This document shows, one piece after another, positions 42,901 to 55,100 of a stretch of 64,000 nucleotides of DNA. Below the pieces are notes generated by a model, which was not told where the DNA came from, ran no database searches, and saw only the letters and a program-made list of their open reading frames with translations. Numbering within the stretch: the stretch's first letter is position 1; every line of letters begins with the position of its first letter. This DNA comes from Mycoplasma sp. Pen4 (GTDB taxonomy: Bacteria; Bacillota_I; Bacilli_A; Mycoplasmatales; Metamycoplasmataceae). The stretch covers positions 310,001 to 374,000 of the forward strand of contig NZ_CP060691.1 in assembly GCF_014352955.1 (NCBI RefSeq), in the 5' to 3' direction. The position numbers and the translations under genes were made by a program.

Positions 42901-45900
42901 AAACTTGCAGACTCTGAAACAACAACTTCTTCATCAATAATTGGTGTTTTGATATATTTGTTGTCAATCTGTTTTTTTAACTCTTCACATTCTTGTAAAC
43001 CATTTGTAATTCCTATTTTAGCACTTCTTAATTCGTTAATTGTAGAATTACCATTAATTGTGTTGATTGATTTAATTTCAGTAGCTTTTTCGATTACTTC
43101 TTGATATTTAGATGTTTCCAAATTAATATAAGTTTGTAATTGCGTAATCAATTCATTAACTTCTTCAAAAACTTTTTGTTTTTCCACTCTTAATCGTTCA
43201 TTAATTTGATTAACTTTTTGTCTTAACTCATTTTCACGCATTCTAATAAATTCTAAATTATTTTCCAATGTTGCAATTGTATCAGTATCTGAAATATTAA
43301 TCTTAGCTAAGGCGTTTTCAATTTCATCTTTAACATTAGAATATGCATTATCCTTATCTAATGAGGACTTCAAATTATCTAATTCATCAACAATCGAAAC
43401 TATTGCATTTAAAATTTGTTGCTTCTTAGCGTGATCTTTTATTTCCTTTTCTTCTTGCATATAATTTGGTAACGCCATAATTAAAGCATTATTAATTGCT
43501 TCTAACTCTTGTTTAGTTAAATCTAATGAGGGTTCTGTTATAGACTTTAAATATTGTTCTATTTTTTCTTTAAGTTGATCAAAATCAAAATCTGTTAAAT
43601 TATTCTTATAGACATTAATCGCATTTTTATTCTTTGCTATTTCATTGATTAATTGATTTTTTTCTTTAACTTCAAAATCAATATCTATTTTTTGATTTTT
43701 TAGAATACTTAACTCGCTAACAAATGTTTTATTGATAGCATCCAACACATCAAATTCATCTGTATTTTTAAATATATTTGCTGCTAAAACAGATTCTGCC
43801 CTAGATATTAGTGATCGATAATATAATTCTGTTAATCTTGTATAGTAACTGATTTTTTCTTTATTTCTTTTTACTTCGGCTAATTTGAGTTGTCTTGCTG
43901 ATTCCATTTCATTTAATTGGAGCTTAATATTCTGAATCATTAAATTTGCTATTTCAATAATTTCATCAAATGCCGCTTTTGTGTCATTTAATTTTTCAAC
44001 AGTATCAGTATTTAAATATGTGTGTTTTTCTTTTTCGTTTCTTAAGAATTCTTTAACACTTTCATATTTAGAGTCATAAGTTTGAATTATATTTGTAATT
44101 ATTGATTCTTTAGTTTGGATTTCGTTAATTATTTGATTCTTTTGTGTTTCAAGGTGATCAATATTACTTATGGCAAGTAGTATATTTGTTTTTTTATTAT
44201 CAATTGATGTTAAAACTATCTTTAATTCAGTTAATGGTTTAGTATCGTCATAACTTATTCCATTAATAAATATCTTTGAGTCTTCAACAATTGTTTGATA
44301 TTCTGGTTTTATAAGTGTAGCAATATATTGATTAAATTCAGCAATTTTGTCTTTTATACTTGAAATAGTTGCAATTATGCTTGTTGTTATGCTGCTAATT
44401 TCACGATTTATATTAGTTGACTCTGCTTCAATTTGATTTAATTTAGAATTTAATTCATTAATTGATGTAGTTAAATTTAAATTAGCAAATGTGATTTCAA
44501 TTTGTGTTTTTCTTTGTCTAATAGACTCATAATCGGGATTTGAATTTAAATTAGAAATGAAAGTTATTATTTCACTTTTCTTTTTATTAATAGTGTTAAT
44601 AATTTGATTTTTTCTTGAAAGTTCATCTGTTGTTCTAATTCTTTCCACTTCTGTTTTAAAATCTGTTAACTTTTTATCTAACTCATTTTTCATAATTTCT
44701 AAACGTTCTTTAGTGTTAGATAAAACAGGATTGATTAAAGATAGATATGTATCGATGTTTCTTTTAACTTCATCAAAAACAGAATTTGTTAATGTTTCTT
44801 TATAAAATTGAATTAAAGTCTTTTTAGAATTAATTTCATTAAGAATATTTTCTTTCTCTTTTATTTCAATATCAATAACTTTTTTATCTTTTTCCAATTC
44901 ATCTAGTTTCGAATCAAAATTGACTTCAATTACTTTTAAGGTTGAAAGTGGTGTTTTGGTTTCGAAAAAATTCATATTCAAAGTTTCTTGGGCTTTTCTT
45001 TTAAGATTTGAATACTTTTTCTCTGTTTTATCTGCAAAATCTTTAATTTTATCTTTTTTAATTTTTACTATTTGCAATTTAAGTAATCTTTGTGCCTCTG
45101 CAAGATCATTAGTTTCATCTACGATTCTAATACCTTCAGTAATACTTTGTTGCAATATGTTAAGTTGTTTCTGGATTGCACTTAATTCATCAATAGACAA
45201 TTTTTTTAAATATGAATATTTGCTTAATTCTGTATTTATATATTTCTTTATATCATCATACTTGCTTGATAATTGATTAGCATTCTTTTGAACTTCTTTG
45301 AAGTTTTCATCAACCTGTCTAAATAGTGTCTCTTTTTTTAGAATTTCTTTATCAATTTTATCTACTTCTTCTTTTGTGGAATTATATTTTGTTTCAATTA
45401 AATTTAAAAACACATTCAAATCATTTTTTGACATAGTATTATTAAAATTTAAATTTGATACAAATATTTGTGCATTATCAATAATGTTTTTATATTCAAT
45501 TTTATCTAAAGTCGCTATATATCTCTTGAAACTTTGCATTTTATTATTTACTTCATCAAATTCTTTTTCATTTAAAACAATAATAGGAGTTGTAATTGAA
45601 GGCTCTTTATCAATGTTTTGTTTCATTTGAGATAAATGTGCTAAAAATGACTTGAGTTCTTCAAGAACTTGAGTTAATTTTTGTTTTTTGTCAAAAATTG
45701 AATATTCAATAACTTTATTAATTGCTAACTTTTTAATATCTTTATACTTTGCATCATTTAGAGTTTTATAATTGTTAATTTTATTTTTGTAGTTATTTAT
45801 TTGAGTAATTAATGCTTCTTTTTCTTTTGGATCATCTTTATCCATATTTTTAACATTGGGTTCCGAGCAACTCATTGCTAAAAAAGTTAAAGACGACGTT

Positions 45901-45947
45901 AAAATTAATGGTGATAACCATATTTTCTTTTTTGTTTTTTTGTTCAT
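39945..45947 (-). CDS. Giant lipoprotein with coiled coil and transglutaminase-like domain
   Basis: One frame of 2000 codons with TGA as Trp throughout. A lipoprotein signal ends in 'LTFLAMSC' (Cys27), so it should be anchored on the outside of the membrane. Residues 40-1150 are a nearly continuous Lys/Glu/Asn-rich coiled coil with repeated units. A transglutaminase-like fold follows: 'GGVCADYGSFFALICNIAG' with Cys1280, 'ELHEIAWVKI' with His1338 and 'YWMKFDPTWADD' with Asp1358. Order and spacing fit the catalytic triad of cysteine peptidase/transglutaminase-type domains. About 600 further residues include beta-rich repeats. AAGGAA lies before the ATG. A cell-surface protease, cross-linker or peptide-binding role is inferred. 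Confidence 0.85.
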
Positions 45948-45949
45948 AT

Positions 45950-46016
45950 TAGTTCCTTGTTTTCTTTGCTCATATAAATTATAAAAAATATTTTTATAAA
46001 TGTTAGAAAGGAACTA
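45950..46016. promoter_or_regulatory. Promoter with flanking 9-bp inverted repeat
   Basis: TATAAT on the minus strand at 45978-45983 lies 30 bases before the lipoprotein ATG. An inverted repeat TAGTTCCTT (45950-45958, containing the ribosome binding site) and AAGGAACTA (46008-46016) is centred on this -10 box, which also overlaps an AT palindrome (ATAAAAA-TATTTTTAT). The upper arm is upstream of the transcript, so this is a DNA-level operator candidate and cannot be an mRNA hairpin. Confidence 0.5.
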
Positions 46017-46053
46017 AAAAAGAACAAAACATGTCTTTCGATTATTCACAAAC

Positions 46054-46083
46054 AAAAAACCAACATTTTCATGTTGATTTTTT
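46054..46083 (-). terminator. Terminator of giant surface protein 1
   Basis: Stem of CAAAAAACCAACAT with ATGTTGATTTTTTG (one mismatch) and a TTTC loop. On the minus strand it ends in a T-rich arm 27 bases beyond the stop at 46111. Confidence 0.75.
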
Positions 46084-46110
46084 GTTAATTATTATTAAAT
46101 TTTGGGTTGA

Positions 46111-49100
46111 TTATTTTCTTTTGAAAACAAGAATAGCCATACCAATAATTCATAAAATACCTGAGGCAATCATTGCTCATGCTCATCATGGTAGTAATGA
46201 AGTATCTGTTACTTCAACTGTTTCAACAACAGCTGATTTAAGAACGCTTGGAAGGTTATTAATGCTATTGATTGATCTAAAGGCATCATCAATTGCTTTT
46301 TTGTCTTCTTCAGTTACAACTTGATCTTCTTTTCCAACTTTATTTAAGATTTCAAAATATCTATTGTTGTTTAATGCATCTTTGAATTCTGTAATATCGT
46401 CAAGATATTTAGCAAGTTGGTTTGCGTCATTATCAAAGTTTGCTTGGTCTTTGTTTTGAATTGCTTCAACAAGTGATTTTAATGACATTGCTTTTTCAGT
46501 TAATTTATCAACTGCTTGGTTGAATTTAGCTTCATTTGAATCTGCTGTTGTAGCATTTTCAAATTTAGCATCTTTAGCAGCTTGAATAGCGTTGTCCAAT
46601 GCTTCTTTGATATCGTCGTAATTTGCATCTTTTACATTAGCATTTGAGTAGTTTTCTAATGCTTTGTTTAAGTCAAATAATTTATCCATTTTGTCTGTAA
46701 TTGCTTTTGCTTCAAGAAGTTTAGCATTTTCAGTGTTTGCACCTTTGTTTGTGATTTCATCAACTTTTGCTTTGTTTGCAACATTGTCTTTTTGTGTTGT
46801 ATCACTAAAGTCTAAGTTAAGTGCTTTATTAACTTCTTTTGTAATTTCATTTGATAAGTTAACAATATCATTTGCAATTTCTGCATTTAAGTTTTCAGCA
46901 GCTTTTTCAATTTCTTTAGCAACTACTGGTTCAGTAGCATTATTAAAGTTTTGACGTACTTCATTAATTTTTTCTGGACTTAAGTTTCCTAAATCATTGT
47001 TTGTAAAGTTATCGATGAATGGTACTTGGTTATCTTGAGCATCTTTGTACTCTTGATCTTTGAATTGATCGATTTTATCTTTTAATTCTTTAAGTTTAGC
47101 TAAGTTTGGTGCTACTTTAGCCTTTTCTTCATCTGTAACTGCTTGGTTATTGTTAATTTTGTCAAGGATTGCTTGTGTTTCATCAAATGTTCTTGTGAAG
47201 TCATCTTTAATTGCAGTAGGTGAGTTAATGAATTTATTTGTATCTTTAACATCTTTGAATTGGTCTAATGTGCCAGCATTTTCTAATGCTGTTACAGCAT
47301 CTTGTAATTCTTTAAGTGCGGCTTCTGGTGTAGTTGTTGTATCTGTACCATTGTACACATTGTTTGCTTTTTCTAATGCAGCTTCTAAGTTTGGTGATTT
47401 AGGATCAATTGCTTTATCTTTATTAATTTCTTTTAATAATTCTTTTTTATCTAAAGCATTTTGAATTTTTGCAGCAGCAGCGTTGTAATCAGCGATTGAT
47501 TTATCGTTGTTTGCAGCAGTTTCTTTAGCCGGAGTTAATGTATTAGCGATAAAGTCTGGATCAGATGCAATCTCTGGAGCTTCTGTTTCTAATTTAGTAA
47601 TTAAATTATTAAGATCATTTTGAGCGATTGCTTTGTCTAATTCATCTTTTGCGGCATTTATTTCGGTTAATTTGTTATTTGTATCCTTATCTTTAGCGGC
47701 TGTAATAGCGTCTTGTAATCTTTGTGTTTGTGGTGTGACATCTTCTTGAGTTGCAACTGTCTTATCTAATTCGCTAAGAGCGTTTGCAACAACATCATTT
47801 CCATTATCAACGGCATTGTTAAGTGCTTCTGTTAATAGATTAATTAATTCATCTTTTTCAGCTTTTGTACCTTTGTTGTAAGCTTCTTTTAATCCATTTT
47901 CAAGGTTTGTGATTGCTTCATTGATTGCATCTTTAGCTATGTTTGCAGCATCAGAGTTATCATCTAATTGAGTAACAACTGCTTTAGCATTTGTGATTGC
48001 TTTGTAATCATCTTGTGCAGCTAATGCATCTTCTAATTTAGCAAGTTCATCTTTGTAATCTTGTGTTGTAGAATCTACGTCATCTTTAACTGCTTCAGCA
48101 GCATCTAAAGCAACTTCTTTGAATAATGGGTTTTCAGCAATTTCAGTGTTGTTTGCTTTAATATCGGCAATTTTGTTTGCTAAGTTATCTTTTGCTGTTG
48201 CTTTTTCAATAGCAGCAATAGCAGCATCAAGTTCTGATACTTTCTTATCATCAGCAGCATCTTTAACTTCTTGTGCAGCAGTAATAGCGGCAGTAAGTTC
48301 TTGTGATTTAGGTGTTACAGCATTTGCTGCGGCAATGGCATCATCAAGTTTTGCTTTAGTAGCATCAAGAACTGTGTTTCCTTGAGTTGTAGCATTTGTT
48401 AATGCTTGAGCTTTATCAGCAAGATCATCTGCATTATCTGCTAATGCAGGTTTAAGAGCGGCAATAGCATTATCGATAGTTTCTTTTGCTCCAGCAACAT
48501 TTGTTGCTTGAGTATCTAATTTATCGGCTAATGCTTGTGCATCTTTGATTTGGTTATAGATTGCTTCATTTGCAACTTGTTTCTTAATCTTATCAATTGC
48601 ATTGTTGTAGTCTTCTAATGATGCAGCATCATCATTTGATGTTGTTTCAGCATCAGTTAAGACATTTTCTTTGAATAATGGATCATTTGATAAATCTTCA
48701 TGATCTGTTTTTGTACTTGCAATTAAGTTTTTAAGCTCATTTTGTGCAATAGCTTTCTTCAAGTCAGCAATATTATTTCTAATTGTTTCGACATCGTTGT
48801 TGTCTGGATTGTCAATAATTGCTTTTGCAGCTTCAATAGCTTTTGTTAATCTATCTGATTTAGGATCAACATTTTCTTGTGATTTAACTAATGCATCAAG
48901 AGCATCTACTTCACCGTTAACTAATTCGTTTACAGCTTCAATAGCTTTATCTAATGCTGTTTTCTTAGGTTCTAAGATTTCAGGTTTTCTAGCTTTATCA
49001 GTTTCTGCAGCAGCATCTGTTAATGCTTGTTTCATATCGTTGATTGCTTGTTCAAGGTTTTGTTTTGCAGTTGTAACTGCAACATCATCTAAATTATCTA

Positions 49101-52100
49101 ACTTTTCTAATGCTTCATTACCTTTTGCAATTGCATCATAGATTTCTTTGTTTGCAAGTTGTTCATTTAACTTATCAAGTGCATCTTTGTAATCATCAGT
49201 AGTTTTATCTGCGCCGTTAAGTACATCTTCTGCTGGTGTTAATGCATTTGTGTTGAATAAGTCATTTTTTGCTAATTCAGGGTGTTTTGCTTTAATATCG
49301 TCAATTGCATTTTTAAGAGCATTTTTAGCAATGGCTTTTTGTAATTCTGCCATTTTTACTTCGTATTCACTTACTTTTGAAGTTGGACTAGCAATTGCTG
49401 TTTTAGCAGCTTCAATTGCAGCAGTTAACTCAGCAGATTTAGGATTAATATCATCTGTATTTGTTACAAGTTCTTGTAATTCATTTTTCTTAGCATCAAT
49501 TGCAGCGTTAGCAGCAGCAATTTGTTCTACTAATGCAGCATCTTTAACACTTAATCTATTTGTTGTGTCTGTTTTGTTTAAGATTGCTTCAACTTCATTA
49601 ATTGCTGTGTTAAGTGATTCTTTAGTATCTGATACTGAATTTGCATCAAGTCTTGCAAGTAAGTCTTTTGCTTTTGGAACTTCTAAGTATACATTTTTGT
49701 TTGCAACATCTTCTTTAAGTGCATTTAATGTATCTCTGTATTGTTCTCTTGTAGCATCATTTTTATTTGACATTGCTTCAGCAGGTGCTAATGCATTTGT
49801 GCTAAATAATTCATTTGCAACTAAATCTGGTTCATTAGTTTTCAATGTACTGATGTAGTTTTTAAGTTCATTTTGTGCAATAGTTTTTCTAAGTGCATCT
49901 GTAGCAGATTGAATTTCTGAAGTTGTTGCTGTTGCTTCTTTGGCAATAACATCATTTGCAGCTTGGATTGCGGCTTCTAATTCTGGTGATTTAGGATTTA
50001 CATCTTGTTGTGATTCAACTAATTCTTTAAGTGCATCCATACCTTGTGAAATTAAGTCTTTAGCCGCTTCAATAGATGTTTCTAATTGATTATTGAATGG
50101 TTTAAGAAGTTCATTTCTTTCTGTAGTTGATTTGTCTTTAGAATTTTCTAACTCATCTTTTGCAGCATCAACTGTAGTTTGAAGTTGGTTTTTAGATTCT
50201 TCAATTTGTTTTTTGATTTCTTCTGCTAATTTAGCAACTTCTGGTGAGTTAGCGTCCATTTTTTCAAGAAGTTTTTCAGCTTCATCAATGTTTTTATAGA
50301 TATCTTTAACTTCATATTCTTTAGTTAATCTATCTAATGCATTGTTGTAGTCATCAAGAGTTCCAGCAGCATCACCAGCAGCTGTTTCAGCCGGATCTAA
50401 TGCTTTTTCTTTGAATAATTTGTTTGTTTCTAAATCTGGATCTTTTTGTTTGATTTCAGCAATCTTGTTAATAAGGTTGTTTTGTGCTTCAGCTAATTTA
50501 ACTTCATTTAATGCAGCATCTAATTCTGATGCTTTTGCATCTTGATTAACAACAAGTTGCTCCGCTTTAGTAATTGCAGTTTCTAATCTTTGCGATTTTG
50601 TTGTAGCAGTTTTTGCTTGATCAGCTGCTTCATTTAATTTTGCTTTTTTATCAGTAAGTGCTTTATTACCTTTTGCAATTTCAACATCTAATTCAGCGAT
50701 TTTTGTTGCCAATGTATCAGCATCAGTGTTTTCGCCTTTTAATATTGGTTCAATTGCTGATTTTAATGATTCTAATGCTGTTTTTATTGGTTCAACATCT
50801 GTTGTATCTAATTTATCAACAAGTGGTTTAATGCTTGCATATTTATCATAATCATCTTTGTGTGCGATAGCAAAGTCAACTAATGCTTTTTTATCATTGA
50901 ATGTTGTCGGATTATTGCTAATTGGGTTAGCAACAACAACTGCTTCAGCACCAGCGAGAATATTATCTTTGAAAATCGGATTTTCATCTAATTTAACATT
51001 ATCTGCTTTTGCTTTTGCTATGGCAGCAACTAATTCATTACGAGCATCATTTGCAGCTTTGTTTTTAGCAATAGCTGTTTCTAATACAATAATGTCTGCA
51101 GGATAATCTGTTACTGTATTACTATCTAAATCTTCTTTGGCAGCAGCAACTGCATCTTTTAATTCTTGTGTAGGTGTTACATCTTGCATTGCAAGATATG
51201 TTTCTTGCTCATTAACAAGAGTTTGAAGTTTTGCTTTATTACTTGCGTTTTGTAATTTAGTAATCATTGCATTTTGCTTATCTATTGTTCAATCATCTGA
51301 ATTTAATAAGTTTTGTGCTTCGTTTTTAACTGATTCTAAAACATTTGTGTAAAAAGAATTATCTGGATTTGCTTTTATTTCTGTGTTTGCAGTATTTATT
51401 GCTCTTTGAAGCGGATCTCTTGCAATTGCTTTCTCAAGTTCATTCTTTGCGTTTGTTAATTCTTCAACAGTTGCATTCGGTTTGTCTAATAATCTTTTTC
51501 CTCTTGCTTTAAGAATTCTAAGTTGAGGTGAAACATCTGAACCGATTGATTCTAATTTTGCTTCAAGCTCTGCTCTAACAGAGTCTTTAATGAATTCAGT
51601 AATTGCATTTTCTAATGCTTCGGCTTTAGATGTAATTGTTGTAGCATCTGCAATACCGGCATCTGATGAATTAACTTTTCCAATTGTTTTAATATTATTT
51701 GCTTCTGCTAATAAATTATCTAGATTTGTTTTTGCGTCAGATGTACCACTTGTTGTGTAAAGTGGTGTTTCTTTTAATGCGTTTGCTTTTGTTATAGCAG
51801 TATCTAATTTTGTATCTGCAGTTGTTATATCACCTAACTTATTAATTACACCAATAGCAGATGTTTGTGCTTCTACAAAATTATCTGCAGTAGCATTAAT
51901 GTTAGTGATTTCCGCTTTTAATTGAGCTTTTTGTGCTTGGTTTAAGGTTGGTGCTGAATCGATCTTAGTTTTAATTGCTTCTAATACTTTTGCAAGTAAT
52001 TGAGCTTTCTTAGTATTAAATTCTTGTTCTGTTCTAATTAATGGTGATTTTGCTTCATTAGCGATTGTTGTTAATGTATCAGGTGTAATGAAGTTTTTAA

Positions 52101-55100
52101 TTACATCATTCATTCCATTAATTTCAGATACCAATTTATTATTGAATCCTAATTTATCGTATGCAGCTTTAATTGCATTGTATTTTGCTTCAATGCTTGT
52201 TGGAACAATATCATTGAATGTTGTAGCAAATGTTGCTGAACCAGGAACTGCAGCAATTGCAGTTTTTAATTCATTTTGAATTGCTTCTTGTGAGTATTTG
52301 AATAAATCAGATTCATTTGTTTTTCCAATGTTAAGTGGATCAATTGTTGATGAAATGTAATCTTTAAGTTTCTTAGTTACTGTTGCAACTGATGTAACGT
52401 CTGTTGCAATGAAGTTAGTAGTCGGGTTAGAAACTGTACCGTCAGCAGCAAAGTGGTTTAATGTTTTAACTTTATTTGCTAATAATGTTTTTTGAGGTGT
52501 AGCAAGATCTGTATTAGAATTGATTCTTGAAATTACATCACCATTTTGTGTATTTGCTTCTTCTAAGTTTGATTTAAGTGTTGCAAGTTGTGCAAGGTTT
52601 TGTAACTTGTTATTTCTAAATGTTGCAACCTTACCTTTTGCATAAGCTTTATCTGAATCTGATAAATTTGAATATTGATCAACATTAATTGCAGGAACTA
52701 CAACTTCATCAAATGCTTTTTGGTAGTATTCATCAAGTTTTGCAGGGTTATAATTTGTATTAAGTGAATTTACAAATTTTTCAATATTTGCATCTGTAAC
52801 ACTTGGAATTACATTTTTAAGTGCTTTAACATCTGCAATTAATTTATTCTTTTCACCATCTAATGCATTGTATGTTGTTTCAAGATTTGCTTTTAAAGCA
52901 TCAATAGCTACGGCATTTAAGAACTTATTACTTAATGATGTTTGATTATTGTATTTCGCTTTATCCTTTTCACGAGTAGTTCTAGCTGCCACAATCGCTT
53001 GGACAACACTTTGTGGAATTTTATTTTCAGCAGTAGGAGTTGCAAGTGAAACATTAAGTGCTTCAGCTGCTTTTTCTATAGCTTGATTAAAGTTATTTTG
53101 TGCTGGTGTTGAAGCAAATTGATATTTATCACGACTATATGCAAAACTTGAGCCTGATGGCGATGCATATTTATCTAAAGTAGTTTTAAGATTGCTCATC
53201 GCAGTCTTAAGAGTTCTTTCTTCATTTAAAATCTCTTGAGCCTTATCATTTACATTTGTTGTTTTATTGCTAATAAATGTTTTAACAAGTGAATCTAATT
53301 TATCAATAAAAGTTGCATATTGAGCATAGTTAATTGAACCTTCTGATAAATCATTTTCTAAGATAGTTGTTTTAGGGGCAATGTTATTTATAATTTGTTC
53401 TCAAGGAACGTTTACATTTGTATTAAATGAAGAATCGGTTTGATTTCTTTCAAGATCCGTTTTAAATCCTTCAATAATTGTATTTTTAAGATTTACAACT
53501 TGAGTAGTAATTGAACCATTATTATTGTATTTTTTATGATCTTTCTTAGATAATTCACCAATTCTTGTATTAACTTTAACAGTAAACATTAAAAGACGAT
53601 CTATATCTTGAACTCTTTTCTTTCTTGTTGAGTAATTTTGAATTAATGTAAGATTTGGGTTTCCTGTATCATTTAAAACTTGATCAGCAGCATCAATTAA
53701 CGATTCAATTTCCTCATCTGTAAGATGTTCTTCATTATCATTAATTGCTGTAACTAATTTATTAATGTCGGTATCTAATTTCGAATATGTGCTAATAATA
53801 GTTTTTTTCTTAGAATTAAGATCAGCTATATTGGTGTCTAATGATGTATTTTTAACATTATTAGGGTTTACACCAGTATTAGAACCATAAATCGTATTTT
53901 TTAATGAATTTAATAAGTTTTCGGTAGAATTTAATGAATCTTTGAATTTTGTATATTTTTCGTCATCTTCTGTAGGTCTTAGAGCGGCATATGTTGCATT
54001 ATTTGTATCTATAACTAATTTATGTTGATCATATACATCTTTTGTAGCTTTATAATCTTCAACTAATTTACGTAATTTTGTAATATATGCTTCTACTTCT
54101 GCACGTGATGACATTTTAAGAATATTTTCTTTAATAAATGTTTTATTTGTATCACTAAAAAGTTCTAATTTATCAACCATTCTAAATCTATTATCAACAA
54201 AATCTGTTGCTGATTCATCCCCATTATATAAAGAACCTTGTTCTCTAAAAGCACGATTGATACGCAAGTCTGAAGAAGTAATTGCATTTGTAATCGTTTG
54301 ATATCTATCAGTAACTTTTCTAGTTGATCCTTGATAATCAGTATTTGAATATGTAGGTATTACATGATTTTCTCAACCATTAAGGTTATTAACATTTGTT
54401 CTAATACTTTGTAATTCTGTTTTAACACCAAATGCACCTTTAATTGTTGCTTCAACTTTTGGATAATCTTGTGAACGACGATTTTTATAATTTTCTAATG
54501 TCATGAAATCAAGATTATTTTGTGGATTATCAATAATAGGTTTATAGTTTTTTCCTACAATAAGACTTGTGTTGATTTTGTAGTTTGTTTCTAATAATTC
54601 ATTAACGATTTTACCTCATACAGGATTATCATATGAGAAATTATTAATATTGAAATCATTATTTATAGCATTTTTAACTGCTGTTTTTTGCGCTTCTAAA
54701 AGATTAGTTGGAGTTCTAAAAAATCCACTTCCTGTAATTGTATCTTCACCTCATGGCATAGTGTTGTATGTAAAACCACTTCCTGTTGTAACTTTGTCAA
54801 GAATTTGGAATTTTCTATAAAGATTTTTAAGTGTTCTTTCATCTGTTTTATAATTAAAGTTTGTCGCAAAAGTGAGGATACCACTATATCTAGTTTTATT
54901 TAAATCAACATATTTATTATTTGGTCCTGATGGTGTTGCGGCATATCAATTTTCTAATCCATTTGAAAGTTTAGGTATGAATTTTAATTCATTACCATTT
55001 TCATTAAATAAAATGTTTGGGTCTGATAATTTTGAGGCATCATTATTTACTCAATCAGATACTACTGTATTTCATAAGTAATCAATTGTAATGTTCTTTG

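Noticed and set aside
39945-45947. Three separate genes (39945-40886, 41922-42224, 42468-45947)
   Set aside because: All three are in one frame and the gaps between them contain only TGA, not TAA or TAG, in the parts I translated; the transglutaminase-like domain spans the breaks.
46664-49858. Long plus-strand open frames opposite the giant surface protein (for example 202 codons at 49250-49858)
   Set aside because: They are antisense shadows: the minus strand is rich in GCA, GAA and AAA-type codons, whose complements rarely make stops. They lack ribosome binding sites and give Ser/Phe/Leu-rich nonsense products that repeat with the minus-strand repeats.
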